From positions 62,001 through 126,000 of the forward strand of contig NZ_PJJO01000057.1 in assembly GCF_002929535.1 (NCBI RefSeq): a stretch of 64,000 nt of DNA, written 5' to 3'. This stretch comes from Cryobacterium sp. Y11. GTDB taxonomy: Bacteria; Actinomycetota; Actinomycetes; Actinomycetales; Microbacteriaceae. The notes below the pieces were generated by a model. That model had not been told where the DNA came from and searched no databases. It saw nothing but the letters and a program-made list of their open reading frames with translations. Numbering within the stretch: position 1 is the first letter of the stretch; each line of letters starts with the position of its first letter. The translations under genes and the position numbers were made by a program. Positions 25,622-34,162 of this stretch are shown here, piece by piece.

Positions 25622-26173
25622 ATGAAAAAGATTCTCTACATCGACCTCGACAACACCCTCGTGAACGTACAGTCGGGCATCGACCGGCTCACCAATGCGG
25701 AGTACCGCCGTTACGAGAAACGTCTCGATGAAGTACCCGGCATTTTCGCCCGCATGGAACCGATCAGCGGTGCCATCGCGGCCTTCCAAACCCTGGCTCA
25801 GTCGTTTGATACGTACATCTTGTCAATGGCGCCGTGGGGCAACGCGAGTGCCTGGCAACACAAACTGGAGTGGGTACAGGAACACCTGGGAGCCGGCACC
25901 AACGGCCCAGCCTATAAGAGGCTGATTCTCTCGCACCACAAGCACCTCAACCGTGGTGACTTTCTGGTGGATGACGGGTCTGCCGTTGGCGCTGATCGCT
26001 TCGAGGGCGAGCTCATTAAATTTCTGACCCCGAAGTTTCCCGACTGGAACACGGTCACCCGTTACCTTCTGGAGCGGGCCGACACCCCGCCCGGTCCAGT
26101 TCCCCGCACCAAGCAAAAATCACGGTCGCTGCGTTCGATCGGTCTGCAGGCCGTGACGTGCCCAGCCCGGTAA
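25622..26173 (+). CDS. HAD-type 5'-nucleotidase (deoxy, NT5C-like)
   Basis: 183 residues from the ATG at 25622, preceded by CAGGGAGCACGC. HAD motif I is YIDLDNTLVNVQSGIDR, motif II is the Ser in YILSMAPWGNASAW, and motifs III/IV are in LILSHHKHLNRGDFLVDDGSAVGAD. This pattern matches 5'(3')-deoxyribonucleotidases that dephosphorylate nucleoside monophosphates. It lies 118 bases downstream of sbcC, outside that operon. Substrate preference is inferred from family likeness only. Confidence 0.8.
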   Translation: MKKILYIDLDNTLVNVQSGIDRLTNAEYRRYEKRLDEVPGIFARMEPISGAIAAFQTLAQSFDTYILSMAPWGNASAWQHKLEWVQEHLGAGTNGPAYKRLILSHHKHLNRGDFLVDDGSAVGADRFEGELIKFLTPKFPDWNTVTRYLLERADTPPGPVPRTKQKSRSLRSIGLQAVTCPAR

Positions 26174-26253
26174 CCTGCCCGCGCAAACTGGGTCAAAAAT
26201 AAGTGTTCTGGTGCTTGAGCGGGTGCCTACGGGGCTGTATATTACAGCTGTCT

Positions 26254-26292
26254 AGATCAGTCCGATCGCCCTACCGGCCGGACTGATCTTTC
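26254..26292 (+). terminator. Probable Rho-independent terminator
   Basis: Perfect 11-bp stem AGATCAGTCCG / CGGACTGATCT with a 14-base loop, followed by TTCT. It lies 80 bases after the nucleotidase stop. The remaining 26293-26539 holds no gene that I can support; it is presumably the promoter of the following toxin-antitoxin pair. Confidence 0.65.
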
Positions 26293-26539
26293 TGTGTGTG
26301 GCCCCAGCGGGAGCACCGAGGCTGGCCCTGGTTGCCGCGCCGCAGTGCGGTTTGCGGGTTCGCGGTTCGTTGTGCTGGCGCGAATACGCTCAGGGTGATT
26401 GCATCCCGGTGCGAAGTATACGTCTCTAGAAAGTCCTGACTAGGGGTTTACCCACATGTAGATCTGGGGTAATCTCATTTTCCAGACGGGCAATGTCCTG
26501 CCAGGGTGTTTACCCTTGCGAGTCACTGCCACCAGATGA

Positions 26540-26881
26540 TTGGGTGACGACATGGTGGAACTGAAGTCGGATTTCGTTCCGATGGGCGAAGTGAGCGCCG
26601 ACGAGCGTTCCAGAATGGCCTTTGGCAAGGCCGGCGTGCACCGTGACGATCGGTACGCCGTTGCCGTGAACGCTGAGGGTGAGATTCTGTTGACTCCACT
26701 CGTGTCGATTCCTCGCCGCGAACTGCTGGTCTGGGACGACGCGGGCATTCGTGCCGCTCTGGTGCGTGGACTCGAACACAGTTCTAAGGACGAAACGAGC
26801 GAGGGTGGTGACTTCACTCGGTACGCGGAAGATGAGCATCCGCTCGAAAACGAGAGCGCCACAGCAGAGCCCCGGTCATGA
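26540..26881 (+). CDS. Probable antitoxin of a type II toxin-antitoxin pair
   Basis: 113 residues (the ATG at 26552 giving MVELKSDF is an equally likely start). The central AFGKAGVHRDDRYAVAVNAEGEILLTPLVSIP segment resembles a short strand-rich DNA-binding or dimer module of the AbrB/SpoVT type, and the C-terminal tail is acidic and Ser-rich (DFTRYAEDEH). Its stop overlaps the start of the next gene by 4 bases. That next gene encodes a small ParE/RelE-sized basic protein, so this pair most likely is a toxin-antitoxin module. Evidence for the antitoxin role is contextual. Confidence 0.65.
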   Translation: MGDDMVELKSDFVPMGEVSADERSRMAFGKAGVHRDDRYAVAVNAEGEILLTPLVSIPRRELLVWDDAGIRAALVRGLEHSSKDETSEGGDFTRYAEDEHPLENESATAEPRS

Positions 26882-27174
26882 GTTTTACGCTCCTTCTGAC
26901 AAGAGAGGCGGCCTCCGGGCTCTCCATACTGGAAGCGAAACCACAGCTCGTCGGTCGGCTGAAGCGGGTACGTACTGCGCTCGGCCGGCTGCAGTTGAAC
27001 CCCGAAGACCCTGCCTTGCGTTCCCACAAGTATGTGTCGCTCGCCGGTAAGAAGGGGGAAGCCGTTTGGGATTCCTACATTGAACACCGCACGCCAACGG
27101 CCGGTCGCATCTACTGGCACTACGGCCCTGGAATAGACCGCATCACCGTCGTGATCATCACGCCCCACCCGTAG
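26878..27174 (+). CDS. Probable RelE/ParE-like toxin
   Basis: 98 residues, basic. The order is an N-terminal strand (FTLLLTREAASGL), two helices (KPQLVGRLKRVRTALGRLQL), then PEDPALRSHKYVSLAGKKGE and the strand pair TAGRIYWHYGPG / ITVVIITPHP. This layout is that of small RelE/ParE-fold toxins, which act as mRNA interferases or gyrase poisons. Translation is coupled to the antitoxin gene through an ATGA overlap. It ends 24 bases before the convergent ABC transporter ATPase gene. Confidence 0.7.
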   Translation: MSFTLLLTREAASGLSILEAKPQLVGRLKRVRTALGRLQLNPEDPALRSHKYVSLAGKKGEAVWDSYIEHRTPTAGRIYWHYGPGIDRITVVIITPHP

Positions 27175-27198
27175 CGCCACCGCTTCGGTGCCCACGGT

Positions 27199-28053
27199 TT
27201 AGAACGGGTTGAGCAGTCGGTACAGAAACTGGCGGGTGCGTTCCTGCTGGGGGTGACGCAGTAGCTGTTTCGGGTCACCGTGCTCGACGATGGTTCCGCC
27301 GTCGACAAATGCTATTTCGTGCGCGACCTCGCGGGCGAATTCGAGTTCATGGGTAACGATCACCATGCTCCAGCCCTCGTCGGCGAGCTCCTTGATCAGA
27401 CGCAGTACGTCACCGACGAGTTCCGGATCGAGAGCGGACGTCGGTTCGTCGAACAGAAGCAGCTGCGGTCGTAAAGCCAGTGCACGCACGATGCCGACCC
27501 GCTGCTGTTGGCCGCCGGAGAGCTCGAACGGGTAGCTATCTCGCTTATTGGTCAGGCCGACCCGCTCAAGCAGGGCGAGCGCCTCGGCCGTAACCTCGGC
27601 GAGCGGGCGGCGCTGCACGACGACCGGACCCTCAATCACGTTCTGCAGAACGGTTTTGTGCGGAAACAGGTTGTAGAGCTGAAACACCATGGCTGACCGG
27701 TCGCGCAAGGCCGCGAGTTGTTTCGGCGAGGTCTTCGCGGCGAAATCGACGACTACCGCGGTCGATGTGGAACCCCGGCCCTGACCAGTGTCAGCGTCAG
27801 CACTGGCGGCGGCTGCGACCTCGATAGTGCCGCCGTCGGGCAGTTCGAGCCCATTCAGGCAGCGCAAAATCGTGGTCTTGCCCGAGCCGGAGGGTCCGAT
27901 TAGCGCGAGCACCCGGCCAGGGCCGACAGCCAGATCCACCGACTCCAGCACCCGATTGCTGCCAAAACTCTTCTTCAGACCGCGCACGCGAAGTAGAGGA
28001 GCGGCATCCGTTCGGCCGGAACCAACGCCGGCGGGCAGATCAACGGGCGACAT
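27199..28053 (-). CDS. Amino-acid ABC transporter ATP-binding protein
   Basis: 284 residues. ATPase of a polar amino-acid importer. Walker A is LIGPSGSGKTTILRC, the Q-loop is VFQLYNLFPHKTVLQN, the signature is LSGGQQQRVGIVRALAL, Walker B is LLLFDEPTSALDPE, and the switch His is in VTHELEFA. A 25-residue insert rich in Ala/Asp/Ser (AAAASADADTGQGRGS) lies between Walker A and the Q-loop, longer than in typical GlnQ proteins. It is co-transcribed with the permease, overlapping by 14 bases, and with the binding protein. Confidence 0.93.
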   Translation of the reverse strand: MSPVDLPAGVGSGRTDAAPLLRVRGLKKSFGSNRVLESVDLAVGPGRVLALIGPSGSGKTTILRCLNGLELPDGGTIEVAAAASADADTGQGRGSTSTAVVVDFAAKTSPKQLAALRDRSAMVFQLYNLFPHKTVLQNVIEGPVVVQRRPLAEVTAEALALLERVGLTNKRDSYPFELSGGQQQRVGIVRALALRPQLLLFDEPTSALDPELVGDVLRLIKELADEGWSMVIVTHELEFAREVAHEIAFVDGGTIVEHGDPKQLLRHPQQERTRQFLYRLLNPF

Positions 28054-28708
28054 AGCGGTCCAATCGCTTCTCGAGAAAACCCTGACCAGTGGAGAGTATC
28101 AGGCAGATAACCCAGTAGATCAGGGCTGCTTCGAGGTAGAGAAGCATGAATTTCTGGCTGAAGGCTGCGATCTGCTGCGCCTCGCGGAACAGTTCGGTGA
28201 CGAGGATCAGGGAGGCGAGCGAGGTGTCTTTGACCAGGCTGATAAACGTGTTCGACAGCGGTGGCACCGACACCCGGGCAGCCTGCGGCAGGATGATGCG
28301 GGTGAGGGCTCGATTGCGCGACATGCCGATCATGTATGCGGCTTCCCACTGACCCTTTGGGACCGAGAGAATCGCGGCCCGAATGACCTCGGCCGCATAG
28401 CCGCCGACGTTGACTGAAAAGGCCACGATGGCGCTCGGCCAGGGGTCGATGAGCACGCCGATCGATGGCAGTCCATAGAAGATCACGAACAGTTGCACGA
28501 GCAGCGGGGTGCCACGCACAATCGATATATAGCCGCGGGCGATGGCGGCGAGAGCGCGTTTCGATGACAAGCGCATCAGAGCGAGTACAAGCGCGAGCAC
28601 GAGACCGATTGCGAACGACGCGAGGGCAAGCGGGATCGTACCGCGCACCGCGCCATCGAGCAGCGGCCACAGCGAGTTGACGAACAACTCCCAATCAGGC
28701 TGAATCAT
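28040..28708 (-). CDS. Amino-acid ABC transporter permease
   Basis: 222 residues, HisM/GlnP-type inner-membrane permease with about five helices. The EAA coupling motif region is GGYAAEVIRAAILSVPKGQWEAAYMIGMSR, followed by RIILPQAARVSVPPLSNTFISLVKDTSL, both hallmarks of polar amino-acid permeases. It lies 12 bases after the binding-protein stop. It forms the membrane channel with the ATPase encoded next. Confidence 0.93.
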   Translation of the reverse strand: MIQPDWELFVNSLWPLLDGAVRGTIPLALASFAIGLVLALVLALMRLSSKRALAAIARGYISIVRGTPLLVQLFVIFYGLPSIGVLIDPWPSAIVAFSVNVGGYAAEVIRAAILSVPKGQWEAAYMIGMSRNRALTRIILPQAARVSVPPLSNTFISLVKDTSLASLILVTELFREAQQIAAFSQKFMLLYLEAALIYWVICLILSTGQGFLEKRLDRYVAR

Positions 28709-28720
28709 CGAATAGTCAGA

Positions 28721-29509
28721 TTACTGGCTGACGTCGTCGCCGAAGTACTTATCGGAGAGCTCGGCGAGTGTTCCGTCGCTGCTGAGGGTCGACAGCGCTT
28801 CGCTCACGGCCTCGGCTAAAGCCGTGCCGTCCTTCGCGAAAGCGAAGGCGGTCTCGGAGCGTTCTTCGGTTTCGGCGGCAATCTTCAGGTTGGTAGCGTC
28901 GTTGGTCTTCTGGTAGTCGAGGAAGGTCAGTTTGTCGTTGACCGTGGCATCCACTCGACCCTGCTCGACGAGGGTGACCGACTGGGCCCAACCCTCGACA
29001 GCTTCGACGTTCGCGCCGCTTTCGGTGGCCATTTTATACCAGTTGCTGGTCAGCGACTGCGCCGTGGTCAGACCGGCCAGGCTCGCAAACGACGTGATCG
29101 ACGTGTTGTCCGCGGGAACCACAATGACACCGGTGGAGTAGGTGTATGGCGTGGAGAACTCGTAGGTCTCGAGACGCTCAGGCGTGATCGCCACCTGGTT
29201 GGCGATGGTATCCCAGCGGCCGGCGGTGAGACCAGCGAAAATGGCATCCCACTGGGTTTCTTCAAACGTGGCCTCGACGCCGAGCTCGGCGGCTACGGCG
29301 CGCGCCACCTCAACGTCGTAGCCGGTGAGTTTGCCCGAACCGCCCTCGTGGAACGAGAACGGCCGGTAGGTGCCCTCGGTGCCGATCACGAGGGTGCCGG
29401 AGTCGAGTACGCTGCTCAGCGAATCGTCGGTAGCGCTCGAGGCGGAGCAGCCGGTGAGGGCGAGGGCGACGACACTGAGCACGGCAGCCGGAATGAATCT
29501 GAACTTCAT
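28721..29509 (-). CDS. Amino-acid (cystine-like) ABC transporter substrate-binding lipoprotein
   Basis: 262 residues. The signal peptide ends in a lipobox (VVALALTGC), so the protein is lipid-anchored outside the membrane. The body is a family 3 solute-binding protein: GTEGTYRPFSFHEGGSGKLTG, then YDVEVARAVAAELGV and ETQWDAIFAGLTAGRWDTIANQV. These stretches are closest in memory to cystine-binding FliY/TcyA proteins, so cystine is the favoured substrate, though not proven. It is the first gene of a three-gene operon (binding protein-permease-ATPase) on the minus strand. Confidence 0.9.
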   Translation of the reverse strand: MKFRFIPAAVLSVVALALTGCSASSATDDSLSSVLDSGTLVIGTEGTYRPFSFHEGGSGKLTGYDVEVARAVAAELGVEATFEETQWDAIFAGLTAGRWDTIANQVAITPERLETYEFSTPYTYSTGVIVVPADNTSITSFASLAGLTTAQSLTSNWYKMATESGANVEAVEGWAQSVTLVEQGRVDATVNDKLTFLDYQKTNDATNLKIAAETEERSETAFAFAKDGTALAEAVSEALSTLSSDGTLAELSDKYFGDDVSQ

Positions 29510-29654
29510 GAGAGAAATGCCTTACAAGCTAAGTGGGGCTGAGCGCGGGTGTCGCCCAGATTGTGCGGAAGCCGCAGGTAGCGGCCTACCAGCGTAACAA
29601 CGCACAGTCGGGTTCGAGTATTCCAGTTGCCCCCGATGGCGGGGCGCCTGCCAG

Positions 29655-31808
29655 CTAGGAGCGCAGCGCGAGCGTGAACGGAAGCACATCCGAGGCGCCG
29701 TGCTGACGCAGCACCCGTACTGCCACTGTCAGGGTCCAGCGGCTGTCGGCCAGGTCGTCGATGAGCAGAATCGGGCGACCAGCGTACGGTGCGAGCGCCT
29801 CGGCGAGGTCAGGACCCACCATGAAGCGGTCCCACACGCTCGCCAGGCGGTAGGCGCTGTTGCCGCCCGGCTCGCCGGTCGGGCCGCCGTTCGACCAGCT
29901 GAGGGCGCCAAGCCACGGTAGTCGGCCGCGCGACGACAGTGACCGAGCGACCGAATCAATCAGAAGCGGATGCTGCCGCGACGGCATTGACACAATGGCT
30001 GCCGGCCGCTTCACCCACCCCCACTCGGCGAGCACGCGCACACAGGCGGCCAGCATGGCCGGTGTGGCTGGGGCATCCGCTGCCCCAGTCGCAAACAGGT
30101 CGCGCAGGGGGCCGCCCCAGCCGAGGTCGGTCAGCCGGGCCAGGGCGCGTCCGGGCTCCGCACGTTCGTTGAGCGGAATCTTGCCGGTCGCCGCGATGTC
30201 GAGGCTGCTCATGCCGGTGGGCCACTGGGCGCGCACATCAATGGCGACGCCGACTCGGTCGAGCGATTGCGTGGCCGTGGCCGCTGCTCCCTCGGCTAGG
30301 TTGACCGGATACCACACGCCCTGGCAGTTGTCGCAGCGGCCGCAGGGTTCGGCGGTGTCGTCGTCGAGGGCCCGCTGCAGAAATTCCATCCGGCAGCCGG
30401 TGGTGCTTTCAAATTCGAGCATTGCCCTTTGCTCGCCGAGCCGCGCGGCAATGATGCGTTCGTACCGTTCTTCGTCGTACGACCAGGGCTGCCCGGTGGA
30501 CTGCCAGCCGCCCTTGACCCGGTGCACGGCGCCGTCGACGTCGAGTACTTTGAGCAGCAGCTCGAGCGGAGTGCGCCGAAGGTCGACCCTGGCCTCCAGC
30601 GCCGGCGTCGACAGGGGAGCTCCGGCGGCTTCGAGCGCGCCGATCACGGCGAGGGCCTTGGCCTCGCTCGGCATCGAGGCGGTCGCGAAATAGTGCCAGA
30701 TGGCCTCGTCTTCGACGCCGGGCAGTAGGAGCACGTCGGCCGACGCCGTGGCACGTCCAGCGCGCCCGACCTGCTGGTAGTAGGCAACGGGGGAGGACGG
30801 CGCGCCAAGGTGCAGCACAAAACCGAGATCGGGCTTGTCGAAGCCCATGCCGAGGGCGCTCGTGGCAATGAGCGCCTTGACTTGGTTGGTTTTGAGCAGC
30901 CCCTCGGACTCTTCCCGCTCGGCCGTGTCGGTCTGCCCGGTGTATGCGCGCACCGCGTGGCCGGCGCCCCGCAGGAGCCGGGCGGTGTCTTCGGCGGCTG
31001 CCACGGTGAGGGTATAGATGATGCCGCTGCCCGGCAGCTCACCGAGGTGGCTGAGCAGCCAGGCCAGACGGGCGCGCGAATCGGGTAGGCGTAGCACGCC
31101 GAGCCGCAGCGAGGAACGGGCTAGCGGGCCGCGAATGGTGACGACCTCTGCGGTACCGGTCGTAGTTCCGGCGCCGGCCTGGTCGAAACTGGCAGCGACC
31201 ATGCCCACCTGCTCCGCGACATCCTGCACCACCCGGCTGTTGGCGGTCGCCGTTGTGGCGAGCACGGGCACGCCGGCTGGCATCTGGGCGATGAGGTCGC
31301 GCAGGCGGCGATAGTCCGGGCGAAAATCGTGGCCCCAATCGGAGATGCAGTGCGCTTCGTCGACCACGAGAAGTCCGACGCGCGCGATCAGGGCGGGCAG
31401 CTGCTCATCGCGAAACGACGGGTTGTTGAGTCGTTCGGGCGATACCAGAAGCACGTCGACCTCGTCAGCCTCGAGCAGGCGTTGCACGTCGGTCCACTCG
31501 TGTGCGTTCGACGAGTTGATCGAGACCGCTCGCACGCCGGCCCTGGCCGCAGCGGCGACCTGGTCACGCATGAGTGCGAGCAGGGGTGAGACCAGAATGG
31601 TGGGGCCGGCGCCCTGGCGCCGCAGCAACAGGGTCGCCACAAAATACACGGCTGACTTGCCCCACCCGGTGCGCTGCACCACGAGGGCGCGTCTTCGCTG
31701 GTCGACCAGGGTTTCAATCGCCTCGTATTGCCCGTCATGAAAATCGGCGTCGTCCCGCCCCACGAGAGTACGCAGAATGGCCAGAGCGGATGCGCGGGTG
31801 TCGGTCAT
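29655..31808 (-). CDS. RecQ family DNA helicase with C-terminal phosphoribosyltransferase-like domain
   Basis: 717 residues. The helicase part shows VQRTGWGKSAVYFVATLL (Walker A), VVDEAHCISDWGHDFRPDYRRL (DEAH plus the RecQ motif), and VGRAGRA in motif VI. A RecQ zinc module follows, with CRMEFLQRAL and CGRCDNCQG. The last 150 residues are unlike classic RecQ (no HRDC domain) and end in GRPILLIDDLADSRWTLTVAVRVL, which matches the PRPP-binding DD...T loop of type I phosphoribosyltransferases. RecQ-PRTase fusions occur in actinobacteria; the role of the second domain is not known. The gene stands alone. Confidence 0.9.
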   Translation of the reverse strand: MTDTRASALAILRTLVGRDDADFHDGQYEAIETLVDQRRRALVVQRTGWGKSAVYFVATLLLRRQGAGPTILVSPLLALMRDQVAAAARAGVRAVSINSSNAHEWTDVQRLLEADEVDVLLVSPERLNNPSFRDEQLPALIARVGLLVVDEAHCISDWGHDFRPDYRRLRDLIAQMPAGVPVLATTATANSRVVQDVAEQVGMVAASFDQAGAGTTTGTAEVVTIRGPLARSSLRLGVLRLPDSRARLAWLLSHLGELPGSGIIYTLTVAAAEDTARLLRGAGHAVRAYTGQTDTAEREESEGLLKTNQVKALIATSALGMGFDKPDLGFVLHLGAPSSPVAYYQQVGRAGRATASADVLLLPGVEDEAIWHYFATASMPSEAKALAVIGALEAAGAPLSTPALEARVDLRRTPLELLLKVLDVDGAVHRVKGGWQSTGQPWSYDEERYERIIAARLGEQRAMLEFESTTGCRMEFLQRALDDDTAEPCGRCDNCQGVWYPVNLAEGAAATATQSLDRVGVAIDVRAQWPTGMSSLDIAATGKIPLNERAEPGRALARLTDLGWGGPLRDLFATGAADAPATPAMLAACVRVLAEWGWVKRPAAIVSMPSRQHPLLIDSVARSLSSRGRLPWLGALSWSNGGPTGEPGGNSAYRLASVWDRFMVGPDLAEALAPYAGRPILLIDDLADSRWTLTVAVRVLRQHGASDVLPFTLALRS

Positions 31809-31954
31809 CCTTCAAGGGTGCCAGATACCACCGACATTCCCGCCCCGCTTTCCATTTGTGCATCCGCGAAAAGGCGTTCAGGAAACTGCAACCAGCTACG
31901 AACGGTGGTCGGTCCGAAATGGTCGTGTCGACGCACGGCTGCCCTCGTCGGCCT

Positions 31955-32285
31955 TGAAAAAAAGTGCCATTACGCAGACGATATTGACTTGCTCTGTACT
32001 GATGATCGTGCTGGTCTTCCACTTTTTCGGGCAGATGCCCACGAGCCCGAGGCGTTGCATGGTCTTGGCGACGGTTTTGCGTGAGATAGTTTCCCCGTCG
32101 GCACGGAGGTCGGTAAGGATTCTCGGCGAGCCGTAGACCTCGTCGGAGTCGCCGTGGAACCACGGTTACTTTCTGCTCGATGCTCTCCCGCCGAATGATG
32201 CGGTCCGATGGTTTCCGGTCGCGCCAGACGTAGTAGCCGGATCGGGACACCTCAAGCAGGCGGACCATACGGGCGATGGTGAAAT
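31955..32285 (-). pseudogene. IS3 transposase orfB fragment, frameshifted
   Basis: Minus-strand translation gives MVRLLEVSRSGYYVWRDRKP, then IEQKVTVV. After a frameshift near 32160 it continues in another frame as YGSPRILTDLRADGETISRK and MQRLGLVGICPKKWKTSTI. These are the N-terminal parts of IS3 orfB (before the DDE core). The DDE catalytic domain is absent, so no transposase activity is possible. Confidence 0.75.
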
Positions 32286-32302
32286 TGGTCTTCTTACGCC
32301 AA

Positions 32303-32524
32303 TCAATTCGAACGCTTTGCGCCCGTATCCGACGGTTCCTGGGCGAAGAAGATGGACGCTTCTTTTAGAAAAGCCCGATCAAGTTTCAGATCCGCGTTTT
32401 CTTTCCGCAACCGGAGCAACTCGGCCCGTTCAGACTCGGTGACTCCGGTCTCGCCGGTGTTGATCATCAGCTGCACGGCCTCGTCTTTGTGCTCAGGAGT
32501 GAATTCCCTGCGTGTCTTTCCCAT
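32303..32524 (-). pseudogene. IS3 transposase orfA with internal deletion
   Basis: 73 residues from the ATG at 32524: MGKTRREFTPEHKDEAVQLM, then INTGETGVTESERAELLRLR, KENADLKLDRAFLKEASIFF. About 30 residues that normally carry the helix-turn-helix (between INTG and VTESER) are missing in frame. The leucine-zipper part is kept. Confidence 0.75.
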
Positions 32525-32565
32525 GTGAACATTCTCTCTGGTGAGGTGTCCACCCAACGGGGGCA

Positions 32566-32988
32566 AGGCCAGGTTGATATTCTTCATCATCGCGGACAGA
32601 AATTCGTGCGTGATATACCTGGGCGCGAGCGTGCTGACCTTCATGCTCGGGCGGATGTCGTCACCGATGTCGTACACCCAGAATTATTTGCCACGGATGA
32701 TGCCAGCATTGTTGATCACAATATCGGGGTCGACCACCTCGACGCGCACTTGCTGGGCAATCCGGTCGATCGCGCCCAGGTCGGAAATGTCGACGACGTA
32801 GGTCACTACACGCGTGTCCGCACAGGCCTGAGCGCCGGGCGTTGCTTCGGTCGAGGTCAGCGATGCGGCATCCCGATCCCAGGGAGTCACGGCCTTCGCG
32901 CCCTCAGCGACAGCATGTTCGGCATACAGGCGGCCCATGCCTATGGCTGTACTGGTGATACGAGGGCTCTGGCAACGGTTCGAGTCAT
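32566..32988 (-). pseudogene. SDR family oxidoreductase, 5' remnant
   Basis: Translation from the ATG at 32986-32988 gives MTRTVARALV, then needs a one-base shift near 32960 to read TSTAIGMGRLYAEHAVAEGA, the NAD(P)-binding loop (Gly of TGxxxGxG partly lost). It continues to VDPDIVINNAGIIRGK (the NNAG motif), meets an in-frame TAA at 32684-32686, and reads on as FWVYDIGDDIRPSMKVSTLA to SAMMKNINL, where IS3 sequence begins. The Ser-Tyr-Lys catalytic half is gone. Two mutations plus the insertion show long decay. Confidence 0.75.
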
Positions 32989-33149
32989 GGGGTAATCATC
33001 GCAAGAGTTTCTGCAGGGTTCTGTTACGCCGGGTTGCGGTGGTATTACCCTGACCGATCGCTGTTCTGTACCGTCGATTCAAGGCAAGCCAAGCCCACCA
33101 CTCCAGGCCTCCATCGCCATCCCGCCCAACCAATGACTAGACCGGACTT

Positions 33150-34106
33150 ATGCCGAACGCCACAACCACCCGCACCGGGGCTGCAACGAGCTTGGAAGCA
33201 TTGCCCGGCGGCCATGTATCGACCAACTGTGCTTTCGCCGTCGAGTTCGTCGGGGTCGGTCGCGCCTTCGCCTCGGAGAAGAAGCGTGGCGCGCGCGGTG
33301 TTATGTACCCGGTGCTGCGGGACGTGTCGCTGACGGTGCGGCCCGGCGAGGTCCTTGCGATTCTTGGCACCAGCGGATGCGGGAAGTCGACGCTCCTTCG
33401 CATTGCAGGCGGTCTCGATTCGCCGAGCGTGGGCAGCGTGCGTATCGACGGTTCACCGGTGGCCGGCATCGATGCGCGCTGCGCGGTCGGCTTCCAGGAA
33501 CCGCGCCTCTTGCCGTGGCGCACGGTCGCCGCAAACGTGACGCTCGGTCTTCCGGCCGGAACCTCGCGGGCAGTCGGCCGCAACCGGGTGGCAGAGTTGC
33601 TCGAACTTGTCGGCTTGTCGGGTTTCGCCGAACATCGTCCGCGCGAGATCTCCGGCGGCATGGCGCAACGTGCCTCCCTTGCCCGCGCGCTCGCGCGCAA
33701 TCCGGGCGTGCTTCTCCTTGACGAACCATTCGGTGCCCTCGACGCACTGACCAAACTCAAAATGCAGGACCTGCTGCTCGACGTGCACGTCGCCGCACCC
33801 ACGACAATTCTTCTCGTCACACACGATGTCGACGAAGCGCTTCAGCTGGCTGACCGCATCATCCTGCTTGGCTATGAGGATGGCACCGATAAAGAGGAGG
33901 GGACCGACGTGGCCGACCGCACTGCGGTGGCCGACCGCACTGCGGTGGCCGACCGCGTCTACGGGGCGACCGTTCTGCAGGAACTCACAGTTCCCGGCGC
34001 GCGCCCACGGGACCGCGGCTCCGCGGAACTCGCCGAATTGCGTGGGCGGCTGTTGGCTGGTCTCGGCATCGCGGCGAAATCCACTATCCCCGCGTTCCCC
34101 TACTGA
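33150..34106 (+). CDS. ABC transporter ATP-binding protein (nitrate/sulfonate/taurine type)
   Basis: 318 residues, SsuB/TauB-like ATPase. Walker A is ILGTSGCGKSTLLRIAGGL, the Q-loop is VGFQEPRLLPWRTVAANV, the signature is ISGGMAQRASLARALARNP, Walker B is VLLLDEPFGALDALTK, and the switch His is in LLVTHDVDEAL. The LLPWRT sequence is characteristic of this subfamily. A short tandem repeat encoding VADRTA lies in the C-terminal part (see repeat entry). It forms a likely operon with the binding protein and permease that follow. The substrate is probably an aliphatic sulfonate or related small oxyanion. Confidence 0.92.
   Translation: MPNATTTRTGAATSLEALPGGHVSTNCAFAVEFVGVGRAFASEKKRGARGVMYPVLRDVSLTVRPGEVLAILGTSGCGKSTLLRIAGGLDSPSVGSVRIDGSPVAGIDARCAVGFQEPRLLPWRTVAANVTLGLPAGTSRAVGRNRVAELLELVGLSGFAEHRPREISGGMAQRASLARALARNPGVLLLDEPFGALDALTKLKMQDLLLDVHVAAPTTILLVTHDVDEALQLADRIILLGYEDGTDKEEGTDVADRTAVADRTAVADRVYGATVLQELTVPGARPRDRGSAELAELRGRLLAGLGIAAKSTIPAFPY
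33909..33956 (+). repeat. 18-bp in-frame tandem repeat in the ABC ATPase gene
   Basis: GTGGCCGACCGCACTGCG occurs at 33909-33926 and 33927-33944, followed by a 12-base partial copy to 33956. It encodes VADRTA-VADRTA-VADR. Perfect copies suggest recent expansion and possible copy-number variation by six residues. Confidence 0.9.
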
Positions 34107-34162
34107 TCTTCCCGTACCGACCCCTGAACATCCACAGACCGCACCCACACGAGAGAAAAGTC

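Larger units (their letters stand above)
31950..32565 (-). mobile_element. Truncated IS3 family insertion sequence
   Basis: Remnant with the orfA start end intact and the orfB end lost. The surviving terminus on the plus strand ends GGTGTCCACCCAACGGGGGCA at about 32565, typical of IS3-type ends. It contains a shortened orfA and a frameshifted orfB fragment (separate entries). It interrupts a decayed SDR gene. No second inverted repeat is seen near 31950. Confidence 0.7.
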
